Shown here: positions 35,211 to 44,245 of the stretch, one piece after another
How positions within the stretch are numbered: position 1 is the first letter of the stretch
Layout: every line of letters starts with the position of its first letter
Source: Myxococcales bacterium
GTDB taxonomy: Bacteria; Myxococcota; B64-G9
DNA length: 64,000 nt
NCBI GenBank assembly: GCA_012798435.1
Contig: JAAZNF010000084.1
Coordinates: 62,001 to 126,000, forward strand
Direction of reading: 5' to 3'
Notes under the pieces: generated by a model
What the model was told of the DNA's origin: nothing
Databases searched by the model: none
Seen by the model: the letters and a program-made list of their open reading frames with translations, nothing else
Position numbers and translations under genes: made by a program

Positions 35211-36410
35211 TTGTTCCCTGATGCGTCGGGCCGCGATGCCACCGGGGCAAGCGCGGCCGGACGCCAACGCGAGCCCCTTGACGCCTGGCTGCTCGGCCCA
35301 CAAAACCAGTGTGGTCGCGCGTGCGTCCGGCTGCCGTCTTGTCTTTCCTGGGTCGTTGTCCTGTGGCTGTCGGCGCCTCCGGCCGCGGCCCAGCACGAGA
35401 TCCGCTTGCTGCTCTCCTCCAATGCCGCCAGCGTCACGCTGACCGGCCGAGAGCTTCGCGTCCTCGACGACGAGGGCGAGCAGACGCTCGGCCGGGCGGG
35501 CCAACGGCTGGTGGTTTGCCGGGAGGGGGAGGGTGTCGCGGCCAAGGGCGTGTTCGATCCGCAGCCGGCCGTCCGCGTCACCGGCGAAGACGTGGCCGTG
35601 GACGGGCACCGGCCGCTGGGGGTGCTGGAGATCCGCGGCGGGCGCGGCGGGCTGTGGCTGGTGGATCGCCTGCCGCTGGAGGAGTACGTGGCCCGGGTGG
35701 TCGAGGCCGAGATGGGCGGAGGTTGGCCGCTCGATGCGCTCAAGGCCCAGGCGGTGGCGGCGCGCTCGTTCGCCCTGCGCCGCTGCCTGCAGCGCCAGGA
35801 GGAGGCATACGATCTTGTGGCCTCGACCTCGGACCAGGCCTTCGCGCGCGGCTCCATCGCCGAGGGCCGGGTGCGGCAGGCGGTGCAAGAGACCTTCGGA
35901 GAGGTGCTGGCCTTCGAGGGCTTTCCCGCCGAGGCCACCTACTCGGCCTGCTGCGGCGGCCGGACGGGATCGGCCGAGGAGGTCTTCGGCGAGAAGGTCC
36001 CCTATCTGCGCTCGAACCCCGACCCGTACTGCGCCGGATGTCCCGGGGGCGAGTGGCAACGGAGGGTGGCCCGGGCCGAGCTGGAGAAGGCCCTGGTGCG
36101 CGCGGGTCGCATCCGCGGCAAGCTCGCGCGTTGCGATACGGATGCCGGGACGCTCGTGTGCCATGCCGGTGACGCTCGCCTCGAACTCCGGCCCGCCGAG
36201 CTGCGGCGGCTGCTCGGCCCCGCGCTGGTTCCGGCGGCGCGCTTTTCGATCAAGGTGGAGAAGACGGGGCTGGTGCTGGTCGGCCGCGGCCGTGGCCACG
36301 GGGTGGGCATGTGCCAGTGGGGAGCGCGCGGAATGGCCGAGCAGGGGTCGGAATACCGCGAGATCCTGCGCCGCTACTATCCCGGCGCGGAACTGCGAAA
36401 GATGTACTGA
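35211..36410 (+). CDS. SpoIID/LytB-domain protein
   Basis: SpoIID proteins are lytic transglycosylases acting on peptidoglycan; in Bacillus they help engulfment, but homologues occur in many Gram-negatives. LPLEEYVARVVEAEMGGGWPLDALKAQAVAARSFALRR is the catalytic signature, followed by TYSACCGGRTGSAEEVFGEKVPYLRS and GRGRGHGVGMCQWGARGMAEQGSEYREILRRYYPGA at the C-terminus. TTG at 35211 with AGGAGG 6 bases upstream is the start, giving a signal helix at LSWVVVLWLSAPPAAAQ, about residues 46-62. It overlaps queA by one base, so it is translationally coupled to it. Confidence 0.85.
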   Translation: MFPDASGRDATGASAAGRQREPLDAWLLGPQNQCGRACVRLPSCLSWVVVLWLSAPPAAAQHEIRLLLSSNAASVTLTGRELRVLDDEGEQTLGRAGQRLVVCREGEGVAAKGVFDPQPAVRVTGEDVAVDGHRPLGVLEIRGGRGGLWLVDRLPLEEYVARVVEAEMGGGWPLDALKAQAVAARSFALRRCLQRQEEAYDLVASTSDQAFARGSIAEGRVRQAVQETFGEVLAFEGFPAEATYSACCGGRTGSAEEVFGEKVPYLRSNPDPYCAGCPGGEWQRRVARAELEKALVRAGRIRGKLARCDTDAGTLVCHAGDARLELRPAELRRLLGPALVPAARFSIKVEKTGLVLVGRGRGHGVGMCQWGARGMAEQGSEYREILRRYYPGAELRKMY

Positions 36411-37483
36411 TGCGCCTTTCCGACTTTGACTATGATCTTCCCCTCGAGCGCATCGCGCAGGAGCCGGCCTCCGAGCGCGACGGGTCGCGGCTCATGGTTC
36501 TCGAGCGCACAGGCGCGCTCCTGCACCGGTGCTTTGCGGACCTGCCGGAGTTTCTCGAAGAGCGGGATCTGGTGGTGCTCAACGACACCCGGGTGATCCC
36601 GGCGCGGCTACGGGGCCGCAAGCCGAGCGGCGGCGCGCTGGAGGTCCTGCTCGACCGCCTGGAGGAGAGCGAGACGGAGCACAACGGGCGCTTTCTCTCC
36701 CGGTGGCGCTGCCTGATGCAGGCCGCCCGGCCGCTGCGGGCGGGCGGGGCGGCGGAACTCCCCCAGGCGGGGCGGTTGCGAGTCATCGAGCGGACCGCGG
36801 GCGGACTGTGCCGGGTAGAACTCGATCTGCCACGCCCCTGGCCGGATTACCTGGAGAGCTGCGGCGAGGTGCCGCTGCCACCCTACATCCGGCGCGACCC
36901 GGCCGATCCCCGCTTCTCGATCGACCGCGAGCGCTACCAGACGGTGTTTGCGCGTCGGACGGGGGCGGTGGCCGCTCCCACCGCCGGCCTGCACTTCACC
37001 CCGCGGCTCTTGGAGCGCATCGAGGAGAAGGGGGTGAGGACGGCCCGCATCACCCTGCACGTCGGTCCGGGAACCTTCCTCCCCATCCGCACGGACGAGG
37101 TGGAGGATCACCGCATGCTGGGCGAGCGCTACGGGGTGTCCTCCGAAGCCGCTGTCGCCATCCGCGCCTGCCGGGCCCGAGGCGGGAGGGTGGTGGCCGT
37201 GGGGACCACCGTGGTGCGTGCGCTAGAGAGCGCCGCCCGCGACGGCGAGGTGAGGGCCGGGGAGGGCGAGACCGATCTCTTCATCCGGCCCGGGCACCGC
37301 TTCCAGGCGGTGGACGCGCTTGTCACCAACTTTCACCTGCCGCGCTCCACCCTGTTGCTTTTGGTGTGCGCCTTCGCCGGGCGGGAGAGGATCCTGGCGG
37401 CCTATGCCGAGGCGGTACGGCTCGGGTATCGATTCTATTCCTACGGGGACGCCATGTTGATCGACGGAAGGGATGGCTCGTGA
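36410..37483 (+). CDS. queA: tRNA preQ1(34) S-adenosylmethionine ribosyltransferase-isomerase
   Basis: Builds epoxyqueuosine from preQ1-modified tRNA, transferring the ribosyl moiety of SAM. MRLSDFDYDLPLERIAQEPASERDGSRLMVLERTGALLHRCFADLPEFLEERDLVVLNDTRVIPARLRGRK is diagnostic. YQTVFARRTGAVAAPTAGLHFTPRLLERI, TLHVGPGTFLPIRTDEVEDHRMLGERYGVS and TNFHLPRSTLLLLVCAFAG are the other conserved blocks. I start it at ATG 36410 (TGATG overlap with spoIID). It overlaps the tgt start by 4 bases, forming a queA-tgt unit. Confidence 0.97.
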   Translation: MRLSDFDYDLPLERIAQEPASERDGSRLMVLERTGALLHRCFADLPEFLEERDLVVLNDTRVIPARLRGRKPSGGALEVLLDRLEESETEHNGRFLSRWRCLMQAARPLRAGGAAELPQAGRLRVIERTAGGLCRVELDLPRPWPDYLESCGEVPLPPYIRRDPADPRFSIDRERYQTVFARRTGAVAAPTAGLHFTPRLLERIEEKGVRTARITLHVGPGTFLPIRTDEVEDHRMLGERYGVSSEAAVAIRACRARGGRVVAVGTTVVRALESAARDGEVRAGEGETDLFIRPGHRFQAVDALVTNFHLPRSTLLLLVCAFAGRERILAAYAEAVRLGYRFYSYGDAMLIDGRDGS

Positions 37484-38625
37484 GCGACGCGGGACGAACA
37501 CTTCGTTTCGAGATCGTGGCGCGCGCCGCCGGCCCGGCCCGCTGCGGCGTGCTGCACACCCGGCGCGGCGCGGTCGAGACGCCGGTGTTCATGCCGGTAG
37601 GGACGGCCGGGGCGGTGAAGACCCTCCATCCCGACGAGGTGCGCGCGCTCGGTTATTCGCTGGTCCTGGGAAACACCTACCACCTGATGCTGCGCCCGGG
37701 CGCCGAGCTGGTGGCTGCGCTCGGAGGCCTGCACCGCTTCATGGGTTGGGACGGCGCCATCCTCACCGACAGCGGCGGCTACCAGGTCTTCAGCCTGCAG
37801 AAGATCCGGCGCATCCACGAGGACGGCGTCGAGTTCCGCAGCCACATCGACGGCGGCGCGCATTTCCTCTCGCCGGAGCGGGCGGTCGAGATCCAGCGTC
37901 TGCTCGGGGCCGACATCATGATGGCGCTCGACGAGTGCCCGCCGCACGACGCCGACGCGGCCTACCACGCCGCCTCTTGCCAGCGCACCACCCGCTGGGC
38001 GACCCGCTGTCTTTCGGCCCGCGGCCAGCATGGCGGGGCGCTGTTCGGTATCGTGCAGGGCGGCCTGGATCTTCCGCTGCGCCGCGCGCACCTTGACGAG
38101 CTGGCCGCGATGCCCTTCGACGGCCTGGCCCTGGGCGGGCTGTCGGTGGGGGAGGGGCCGGAGCGCATGGCCGAGGTGGTGGCCGACGTCGCGCCACGCA
38201 TGCCGCCCGAGCGGCCGCGCTACCTCATGGGCGTGGGCGAGCCGCGCGACATCCTGATGGCGGTGAGCGCGGGCATCGACATGTTCGACTGCGTTCTGCC
38301 CACCCGCAATGCGCGCAACGGCTCGTTGTTCACTCGTCGCGGGCGTATCCAGATCCGAAACAGCGTCCACGCCCGGGCCGACCGGCCCATCGAGGAGGGG
38401 TGCGCCTGCCCCGCCTGCCGGCGCTTCTCCCGTGCCTACCTGCGCCACCTGTATCTCTCCAACGAGATCCTGGGCCACCGCCTGAACACGCTGCACAACC
38501 TGCACTTCTTCGCCGAGTTCATGCGCGATGTCCGGCGAGCCATCCGCGAAGACCGCCTGGCCGCCTTCGCTGCGGAGTTTCTCTCAGAATTCGAGCCCCC
38601 CGTGTCGGACCGGCGCGAGGCCTAG
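37480..38625 (+). CDS. tgt: tRNA-guanine(34) transglycosylase
   Basis: Exchanges G34 for preQ1 in the anticodon of queuosine tRNAs. TPVFMPVGTAGAVKTLHPDEVRALGYSLVLGNTYHLMLRPG, LTDSGGYQVFSLQKIRRI (catalytic Asp), GIVQGGLDLPLRRAHLDELAAMPFDGLALGGLSVGE, MFDCVLPTRNARNGSLFTRRGRIQIRN (nucleophile Asp) and CACPACRRFSRAYLRHLYLSNEILGHRLNTLHN, with the CxCxxC...H zinc site, are all present. GTG 37480 overlaps queA by GTGA. Length 381 is usual. Confidence 0.97.
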   Translation: MSDAGRTLRFEIVARAAGPARCGVLHTRRGAVETPVFMPVGTAGAVKTLHPDEVRALGYSLVLGNTYHLMLRPGAELVAALGGLHRFMGWDGAILTDSGGYQVFSLQKIRRIHEDGVEFRSHIDGGAHFLSPERAVEIQRLLGADIMMALDECPPHDADAAYHAASCQRTTRWATRCLSARGQHGGALFGIVQGGLDLPLRRAHLDELAAMPFDGLALGGLSVGEGPERMAEVVADVAPRMPPERPRYLMGVGEPRDILMAVSAGIDMFDCVLPTRNARNGSLFTRRGRIQIRNSVHARADRPIEEGCACPACRRFSRAYLRHLYLSNEILGHRLNTLHNLHFFAEFMRDVRRAIREDRLAAFAAEFLSEFEPPVSDRREA

Positions 38626-38656
38626 CCTCCCGGGACCTTTTCGAAAAGTGCATAAA

Positions 38657-38686
38657 TTGTTTGATCTCCCAGGCCAATTTTGTTAT
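38657..38686 (+). promoter_or_regulatory. Possible promoter upstream of yajC
   Basis: TTGTTT (38657-38662) and TGTTAT (38681-38686) are 18 bases apart in an AT-rich part of the tgt-yajC gap. If used, yajC-secD-secF could be expressed apart from queA-tgt. Weak match. Confidence 0.3.
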
Positions 38687-38744
38687 GGAGGCTAGCCTGC
38701 CGCGGAGCCGGACTGTGCCGGCGGCTGGCGAGGAGGCTACACCC

Positions 38745-39119
38745 TTGGATTCGATACTGTTTTCATTGTTGGCGCAGGAGCAGGGAGGACAAGGCACTCC
38801 GGGCGCTGCCGGTTGCCAGGGCATGATGGGGATGCTGTTCCCCATCCTGCTCATGTTCGTCATCATCTTCTTCTTGATCATTCGCCCCCAGCAGAAGCAG
38901 CAGCGCCAGCTCCAGGAGATGCTCAAGGCGCTCAAGAAGGGCGACAAGGTCATCACCGCCTCGGGCATCTTCGGCACCATCGTAAACCTCAATGACAACG
39001 TGGTCACCCTGGAGGTGGCCAAGAACGTCCACCTGCGCATCCTGCGGGCCCAGGTGGCTGGCCTGCAGTCCGGCGCCCTGGAGAAGGCGGGCGAAGAAGC
39101 CGCCACCGAGGGCAAGTAA
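38745..39119 (+). CDS. yajC: Preprotein translocase accessory subunit YajC
   Basis: A short N-terminal segment, one transmembrane helix (LFPILLMFVIIFFLIIRPQQKQQRQLQEMLKALKKGDKVITASGIFGTIVNLND), then the YajC soluble tail VVTLEVAKNVHLRILRAQVAGL. YajC assembles with SecD and SecF. TTG 38745 with AGGAGG 8 bases upstream fits best; ATG 38685 has no ribosome binding site. The ORF track starts even earlier. yajC-secD-secF directly after tgt is the common bacterial gene order. Confidence 0.9.
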   Translation: MDSILFSLLAQEQGGQGTPGAAGCQGMMGMLFPILLMFVIIFFLIIRPQQKQQRQLQEMLKALKKGDKVITASGIFGTIVNLNDNVVTLEVAKNVHLRILRAQVAGLQSGALEKAGEEAATEGK

Positions 39120-39152
39120 GCGCACTCGCAGTCCCCATCGGAGAGATCGATC

Positions 39153-41246
39153 ATGGACAAAGGCTGGTACTGGAAACTGGGATTCGTCCTGGTCCTCGTG
39201 CTGTTCTCGGTAGCGTTTCTGCTGCCGAGCTTCGTGCCGGAGGCGCTTCCGGCCTGGTACAAGGACATCTTCTCCCGCAAGGTCAACCTGGGGCTCGATC
39301 TCCAAGGCGGCATCCACCTGGTGCTGGGCGTGGAGGTGGACAAGGCCCTGGAGGACAAGGCCGACCAGTATGCGGGCGACTTCAAGGACGCGCTGAAGGA
39401 AAAGCGCATCCCCTTCAAGCGCGTCTCCCGCCTGCCGGGCACCTTCGACCTGCTCTTCGAGCTCGAAAACACGGACGACCTCAAGAAGCTCGAGAAGCGC
39501 GTGCTGAACACCTACTTCAACCTGAAGAAGGTCTCCGAGGAAGGCTCGACGTTGCGGGTGACCTTCGACGAGAAGTTCGTCGAGGAGCTGCGCAAGAACG
39601 CCCGTGACCAGTGCCGCATGACGGTGCGCAACCGGGTGGACGAGATCGGCGTGGCCCAGCCCACCATCGCCCCGCACGGCGACGTGGGCATCCTGGTGCA
39701 GCTCCCGGGCGAGTTCGACCCCGAGCGCGCCAAGAAGCTCCTCGGCCGCACCGCCCAACTGGTGTTCAAGGTGGTCGACGACAAGAGCGACTTCATCAAG
39801 AAGTACAAGGACCGGTTGCCGCAGGGCGTGCGCATGGAGAGCTACAACTACTCCGGCCCGAACGAGGAGGTCGTCACCGAGTTCTTCCTGGTGTCGCGCG
39901 GCAAGGGCAACGAGGGCAAGAACCGCCTGCAGGACTTCTTCAACAACGTCTCCGAGATCGACGCCTTCTTGAAGTCCAAGAGTGTCGATCCCAAGATCGC
40001 CGGGCGCATCGTGGAGCTCTTGCGCGAGGGCATCAGCGACAGCGAGCGCCGGGAGATCCAGACGCTGGCCCGGCAGGCTTTCGGGGTGACGGACGCCGCT
40101 CCGGCCGGAGCGAACACCCCGGAGGAGAAGAATACAGATGTGGCGGCAGCGGCGGCCCCGGCGGACGCCAAGGCGGTCCCAGCCCCGGACGGCGCTCCCT
40201 CCGCTCCCGTGGACGAGAAGAAAGCCGAGCCGGCCCCCGCCACGGCGGCGACGGCGGCGCTGCCGCCGGACTACGTCGAGTTCGAGCGGCTGCTGCGTGG
40301 CAAGGTGCCCGACGACCGCGAGATCGGCTACTCGCGCACCGAGCAGCAACTCGAGGTGGAGTACCGCACCTACTACCTGCATCGCGAAGTGGCCATGACC
40401 GGCGACTACATCACCGACGCCCGGGTGCAGATGGATCCCGAGACCGGGCACCCCGAGGTGTCGCTGACCTTCGATCGCACCGGGGCGGTGAAGTTCGAGA
40501 AGCTCACCGGGGCCCACGTGCGCGAGCGCATGGCCATCGTGCTGGAGGGCGAGGTCAGCTCGGCCCCGGTCATCCAGCAGCGCATTGCCGGCGGCCGGGC
40601 GCGCATCACCCTGGGCTCGACCCGCGACTACAACAGCGCGCTCACCGAGGCCAACGACCTGGCAGCGGTGCTGCGGGCCGGGGCCTTGCCGGCGCCGGTG
40701 CGCATCCTGGAGGAGCGCACCGTGGGACCGACCATGGGTGAGGACGCCCGGCGCCAGGGCTCCTGGGCGCTGGCCATCGGCACGCTGCTGGTGGTCCTCT
40801 TCATGGTGGTGTACTACGGGATCTTCGGGCTCATCGCCGACGTGGCGCTCGTGCTCAACGCGATTCTCATCCTGGTGTGCATGGTGGCCTTCGGGGCCAC
40901 CCTCACCTTGCCGGGCATCGCCGGCATCGTGCTCACCCTGGGCATGGCGGTGGACGCCAACGTGATCATCAACGAGCGCATCCGAGAGGAACTACGCGCC
41001 GGCAAGACCCCGCGGGCGGCGGTGGAGGCCGGCTACAGCCGCGCCTTCTGGACCATCTTCGACGCCAACCTCACCACCCTGATCACCGCCTTCGTGCTCA
41101 TGTCCTACGGCTCCGGCCCGGTGCAGGGCTTCGCGGTGACGCTGGCCATCGGGTTGGTGGTCTCCATGTTCACCGCCATCTTCGTGACCCGCGTCCTGGT
41201 GGACTGGCTGGTGGCGCACCGCAAGGCCGCCAGTATCAGCGTGTAG
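39153..41246 (+). CDS. secD: Protein translocase subunit SecD
   Basis: RND-type membrane protein that uses the proton motive force to finish export. N-terminal helix (WYWKLGFVLVLVLFSVAFLLPSF), NLGLDLQGGIHLVLGVEVDK, the large periplasmic P1 region, then SADVALVLNAILILVCMVAFGATLTLPGIAGIVLTLGMAVDANVIINERIREELRAGKTPRAAVEAGYSRAFWTIFDANLTTLITAFVL, with the D/R pair typical of SecD. An Ala/Pro-rich insertion (about residues 320-370, VAAAAAPADAKAVPAPDG) in the periplasmic part is unusual in a SecD and may be a flexible linker. Length 697. Start ATG 39153. Confidence 0.95.
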   Translation: MDKGWYWKLGFVLVLVLFSVAFLLPSFVPEALPAWYKDIFSRKVNLGLDLQGGIHLVLGVEVDKALEDKADQYAGDFKDALKEKRIPFKRVSRLPGTFDLLFELENTDDLKKLEKRVLNTYFNLKKVSEEGSTLRVTFDEKFVEELRKNARDQCRMTVRNRVDEIGVAQPTIAPHGDVGILVQLPGEFDPERAKKLLGRTAQLVFKVVDDKSDFIKKYKDRLPQGVRMESYNYSGPNEEVVTEFFLVSRGKGNEGKNRLQDFFNNVSEIDAFLKSKSVDPKIAGRIVELLREGISDSERREIQTLARQAFGVTDAAPAGANTPEEKNTDVAAAAAPADAKAVPAPDGAPSAPVDEKKAEPAPATAATAALPPDYVEFERLLRGKVPDDREIGYSRTEQQLEVEYRTYYLHREVAMTGDYITDARVQMDPETGHPEVSLTFDRTGAVKFEKLTGAHVRERMAIVLEGEVSSAPVIQQRIAGGRARITLGSTRDYNSALTEANDLAAVLRAGALPAPVRILEERTVGPTMGEDARRQGSWALAIGTLLVVLFMVVYYGIFGLIADVALVLNAILILVCMVAFGATLTLPGIAGIVLTLGMAVDANVIINERIREELRAGKTPRAAVEAGYSRAFWTIFDANLTTLITAFVLMSYGSGPVQGFAVTLAIGLVVSMFTAIFVTRVLVDWLVAHRKAASISV

Positions 41247-41274
41247 CGGCCGGCAGGGGATCGGAGGACAAGCC

Positions 41275-42450
41275 ATGGAATTCTTCAAGCCTGGTTCGGT
41301 GCACATCGACTTCATGGGAAAGCGCAAGGCCTTCCTGATCATCTCGCTGGTGATGTGGTTGAGCTGCCTCGGCGTATTCGTGGTGCGCTACCTCAACGGC
41401 TCCATCAACTGGGGCATCGACTTCGCCGGCGGCACGGTGGTCGACCTCGAGTTCGAAAAGAACGTGGACATCGGCGCGGTGCGGAATCTGGTGGCGGACC
41501 TCGGCTACAAGAAGGCCACCATCCAGAACAGCGGCCTGGGCCAGGAGGGCAAGGCTGCCTTCATCATCCGCATCGAGCGCATCGCCATCCTGTCGCCGGA
41601 GGATGCCGCCTCCCTCGAGGCCGCCCTGCGCGAGGCGTACCCGGATGGGATCGCGCGCTTCGAGTACGATCGCGATGGCGGCGATCAGTTCGGGGTCACC
41701 TTCACCTCGCTCCACTCGGCCCAGGAGCTGAAGGACATCCTGGCCGGCCTGGCCGAGAAGCTCAAGAAGCCCGATCTGGCCACCGTCAGCATCCGCGCCC
41801 CGACTCGGGAGGGCGAGTTCCGCTACCAGGTGCTCATGACCGGCGTGGCGGCCCAGATCGAGCGGGCGGCGGCCAAGTCGTTCCCGGAGGCCAAGCCCGA
41901 GGTGCGCAAGGTGGAGTTCGTGGGCCCCGAGGTCGGCGAGAAGCTCCGGCTGGACGCCTTGCTGGCCATGTTGTACGCCTTCGTGGGCATCCTGGTGTAC
42001 ATCGCCTTCCGCTTCAACATGTTGTTCGCCCCCGGCGCGGTGATCGCGCTCGTCCACGACGCCTTCATCGTGATCGGGATGTTCGCCCTGTTCGGCCTGG
42101 AGATGAACCTCACCTTCCTGGCGGCGGTGCTCACCGTCATCGGCTACTCCATCAACGACACCATCGTGATCTACGACCGCATCCGCGAGACCATGGGGCG
42201 GCTGCGCTCGCTGCCGCTCGACCAGATCATGAACACCGCGCTCAACGAGGTGTTAAACCGCACCATCCTCACCTCGTTGACCACCGAGCTCGCGTTGCTG
42301 GGCCTCTTGTTCATGGGCTTCGGCGAGATCCGCGACTTCGCCATCGCCATGACCATCGGCATCGTGGTCGGCACCTACTCCTCCATCTACATCGCCTCGG
42401 CACTCACGCTCCAGTTCGACAGCCTGGCCAAGAAGATGAAGCCCGCCTGA
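41275..42450 (+). CDS. secF: Protein translocase subunit SecF
   Basis: Partner of SecD. DFMGKRKAFLIISLVMWLSCLGVFVVRYLNGSINWGIDFAGGTVVDLEFEK is the SecF N-terminal block (GIDFxGG). The periplasmic region is longer than usual (391 residues against about 310). The C-terminal helices LALLAMLYAFVGILVYIAFRF, ALVHDAFIVIGMFALFGLEMNLTFLAAVLTVIGYSINDTIVIYDRIRE and ALNEVLNRTILTSLTTELALLGLLFMGFGEIRDFAIAMTIGIVVGTYSSIYIASAL are canonical. It is separated from secD by 28 bases and from recJ by 19, so all are probably one transcript. Confidence 0.95.
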   Translation: MEFFKPGSVHIDFMGKRKAFLIISLVMWLSCLGVFVVRYLNGSINWGIDFAGGTVVDLEFEKNVDIGAVRNLVADLGYKKATIQNSGLGQEGKAAFIIRIERIAILSPEDAASLEAALREAYPDGIARFEYDRDGGDQFGVTFTSLHSAQELKDILAGLAEKLKKPDLATVSIRAPTREGEFRYQVLMTGVAAQIERAAAKSFPEAKPEVRKVEFVGPEVGEKLRLDALLAMLYAFVGILVYIAFRFNMLFAPGAVIALVHDAFIVIGMFALFGLEMNLTFLAAVLTVIGYSINDTIVIYDRIRETMGRLRSLPLDQIMNTALNEVLNRTILTSLTTELALLGLLFMGFGEIRDFAIAMTIGIVVGTYSSIYIASALTLQFDSLAKKMKPA

Positions 42451-42469
42451 TCGCGGGCCGAGTCCATCC

Positions 42470-44197
42470 ATGGCGCGCCGCTGGGAGATCCAAACGCCCG
42501 ACGCGGCGGCGGCGGAAGCGTTGTCCCGGGAGGTGGGGGTGAGCCCGATGTTGGGCGCGCTGCTGCTCGCGCGTGGCGTGGACACGGCCGAGGCGGCGCG
42601 GCGCTTTTTGTCCCCTTCACTCAAGGATCTGCACGATCCCGGCCTCATGCGCGGGATGGAGGCCGCGGTGGAACGGCTGGTCGGTGCGCTGCGCCGGCAG
42701 GAGGCCGTCACTGTGTGGGGCGATTATGACGTGGACGGGGTGACGTCCACTTCCTTGCTCAAGCTCTTCTTGCAACGGATCGGTCTGGTGTGCGCTTACT
42801 ACATCCCATCGCGGATGGAGGAGGGATACGGGCTGAACGCGGAGGGGCTCCGCCAAATCGCGGCCTCCGGCACGAAGCTGCTCGTCACCGTGGACTGCGG
42901 CAGCAGCGACCGGGACGAGATCGCCCTGGCACGCTCCATGGGCCTCGACGTGCTGGTGATCGATCACCACCAGGTGCCGGAGGAGTTGCCGGAGGCGCTG
43001 GCCTTGCTCAACCCCCACCAGCCCGGCTGCGGCTTTCCGGCCAAGGATCTGGCCGCGGTGGGCGTCGCCTTCAACCTGATAATGGCCCTGCGAACCCGCT
43101 TGCGCCAGACCGGCCTGTTCGCTGACTGCGAGGAGCCGAACCTGCGCGAGTACCTGGATCTGGTGGCCTTGGGAACCCTGGCCGACGTGGTGCCGCTCTC
43201 GGACGAGAACCGGGTGGTGGCCCAGTTCGGCCTGCGGGAGCTGGCCGCCGGGCGCCGGCCCGGGTTGGCCGCGCTGAAGGAGGTCGCCGGCCTGCGAGGC
43301 GGCGCGGTGAGTGCCGCCCAGGTGGTCTTTCGCCTGGCACCGCGCCTCAACGCCATCGGCCGGTTGGGCAAGGCCGACCTGGCGGTGGAGCTGCTCACCA
43401 CCTCCTCCTATTCCCGCGCGCTGGCCCTGGCCCGCGAGCTGGACCAGGCGAACAGCGAGCGGCAGGCCATCGAGCAGGGTATCTTCGAGGAGGCGCTGCG
43501 GCTGGCCCAGGCCGAGCTCGAGCGGGGCGATCAGGGTGGCCTGGTGCTGGCGGGCGAGGGTTGGCACGTGGGTGTGGTGGGCATCGTGGCCTCGCGTCTC
43601 GTCGACCGGTTTGGTTGTCCGGTGGCCATGATCGCCATGCAGGGGGAGGAGGGGCGCGGCTCGGCGCGCGGCACCGACGACGTCCACCTCTTCGAGGCCT
43701 TGCAGGGTTGCGCCGAGCACCTGGTGGCCTTCGGGGGGCACCGGGCCGCGGCCGGGCTGACGGTCCGGCGCGAGAGGCTGGAGGCCTTCCGGCGCGCCTT
43801 CCTGCACATTATCGAGAAGCAGCGCTCCGGTGCCAAGGGTGGCCGGGCGCTGCGTCTGGACGCCGAGGTGCCGCCCGGAGCGTGGTCGGTCGAGGCCGTC
43901 GGCGAAATGTCCGCCCTGGAGCCCCACGGGCCAGGAAACCCCGAGCCGTTGTTCCTGGGGGCCAACCTCGGGGTGAAATCCGCGCGAGTGGTGGGGCGCG
44001 AACCTCCGTACCACCTCAAGCTCCTGCTGCAAGCTGGAGAGCGGACGTTCGACGCCATCGGCTTTCGACTGGGTGACCGCCTGCCCCATGTGCTCGAACG
44101 GATGGACGTGGCTTACCGGCCGGAGGTCAACGCCTGGGAGGGTAATCTGGGGGTACAGCTTCGGCTGGTGGACTTTCGTCTGCCCGGTGGCGGATGA
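42470..44197 (+). CDS. recJ: Single-stranded-DNA-specific exonuclease RecJ
   Basis: DHH-superfamily 5'-3' exonuclease in recombination and mismatch repair. Motifs: VTVWGDYDVDGVTSTSLL (I), LLVTVDCGSSDRDEI (II), DVLVIDHHQVPEELPEAL (DHH, III), VALGTLADVVPLSDENR (IV), HVGVVGIVASRLVDRFGCPVAMIA and AFGGHRAAAGLTVRRERLEAF (DHHA1, with GGHRAAAG), then an OB-type C-terminus (LEPHGPGNPEPLFLGANLGVKSARVVG). Length 575 is typical. Start ATG 42470; it follows secF closely. Confidence 0.96.
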   Translation: MARRWEIQTPDAAAAEALSREVGVSPMLGALLLARGVDTAEAARRFLSPSLKDLHDPGLMRGMEAAVERLVGALRRQEAVTVWGDYDVDGVTSTSLLKLFLQRIGLVCAYYIPSRMEEGYGLNAEGLRQIAASGTKLLVTVDCGSSDRDEIALARSMGLDVLVIDHHQVPEELPEALALLNPHQPGCGFPAKDLAAVGVAFNLIMALRTRLRQTGLFADCEEPNLREYLDLVALGTLADVVPLSDENRVVAQFGLRELAAGRRPGLAALKEVAGLRGGAVSAAQVVFRLAPRLNAIGRLGKADLAVELLTTSSYSRALALARELDQANSERQAIEQGIFEEALRLAQAELERGDQGGLVLAGEGWHVGVVGIVASRLVDRFGCPVAMIAMQGEEGRGSARGTDDVHLFEALQGCAEHLVAFGGHRAAAGLTVRRERLEAFRRAFLHIIEKQRSGAKGGRALRLDAEVPPGAWSVEAVGEMSALEPHGPGNPEPLFLGANLGVKSARVVGREPPYHLKLLLQAGERTFDAIGFRLGDRLPHVLERMDVAYRPEVNAWEGNLGVQLRLVDFRLPGGG

Positions 44198-44245
44198 TGG
44201 GACGGCGCGCCGCGGCGTGCTTTCATTGCTCGATGGAGGAGAGAC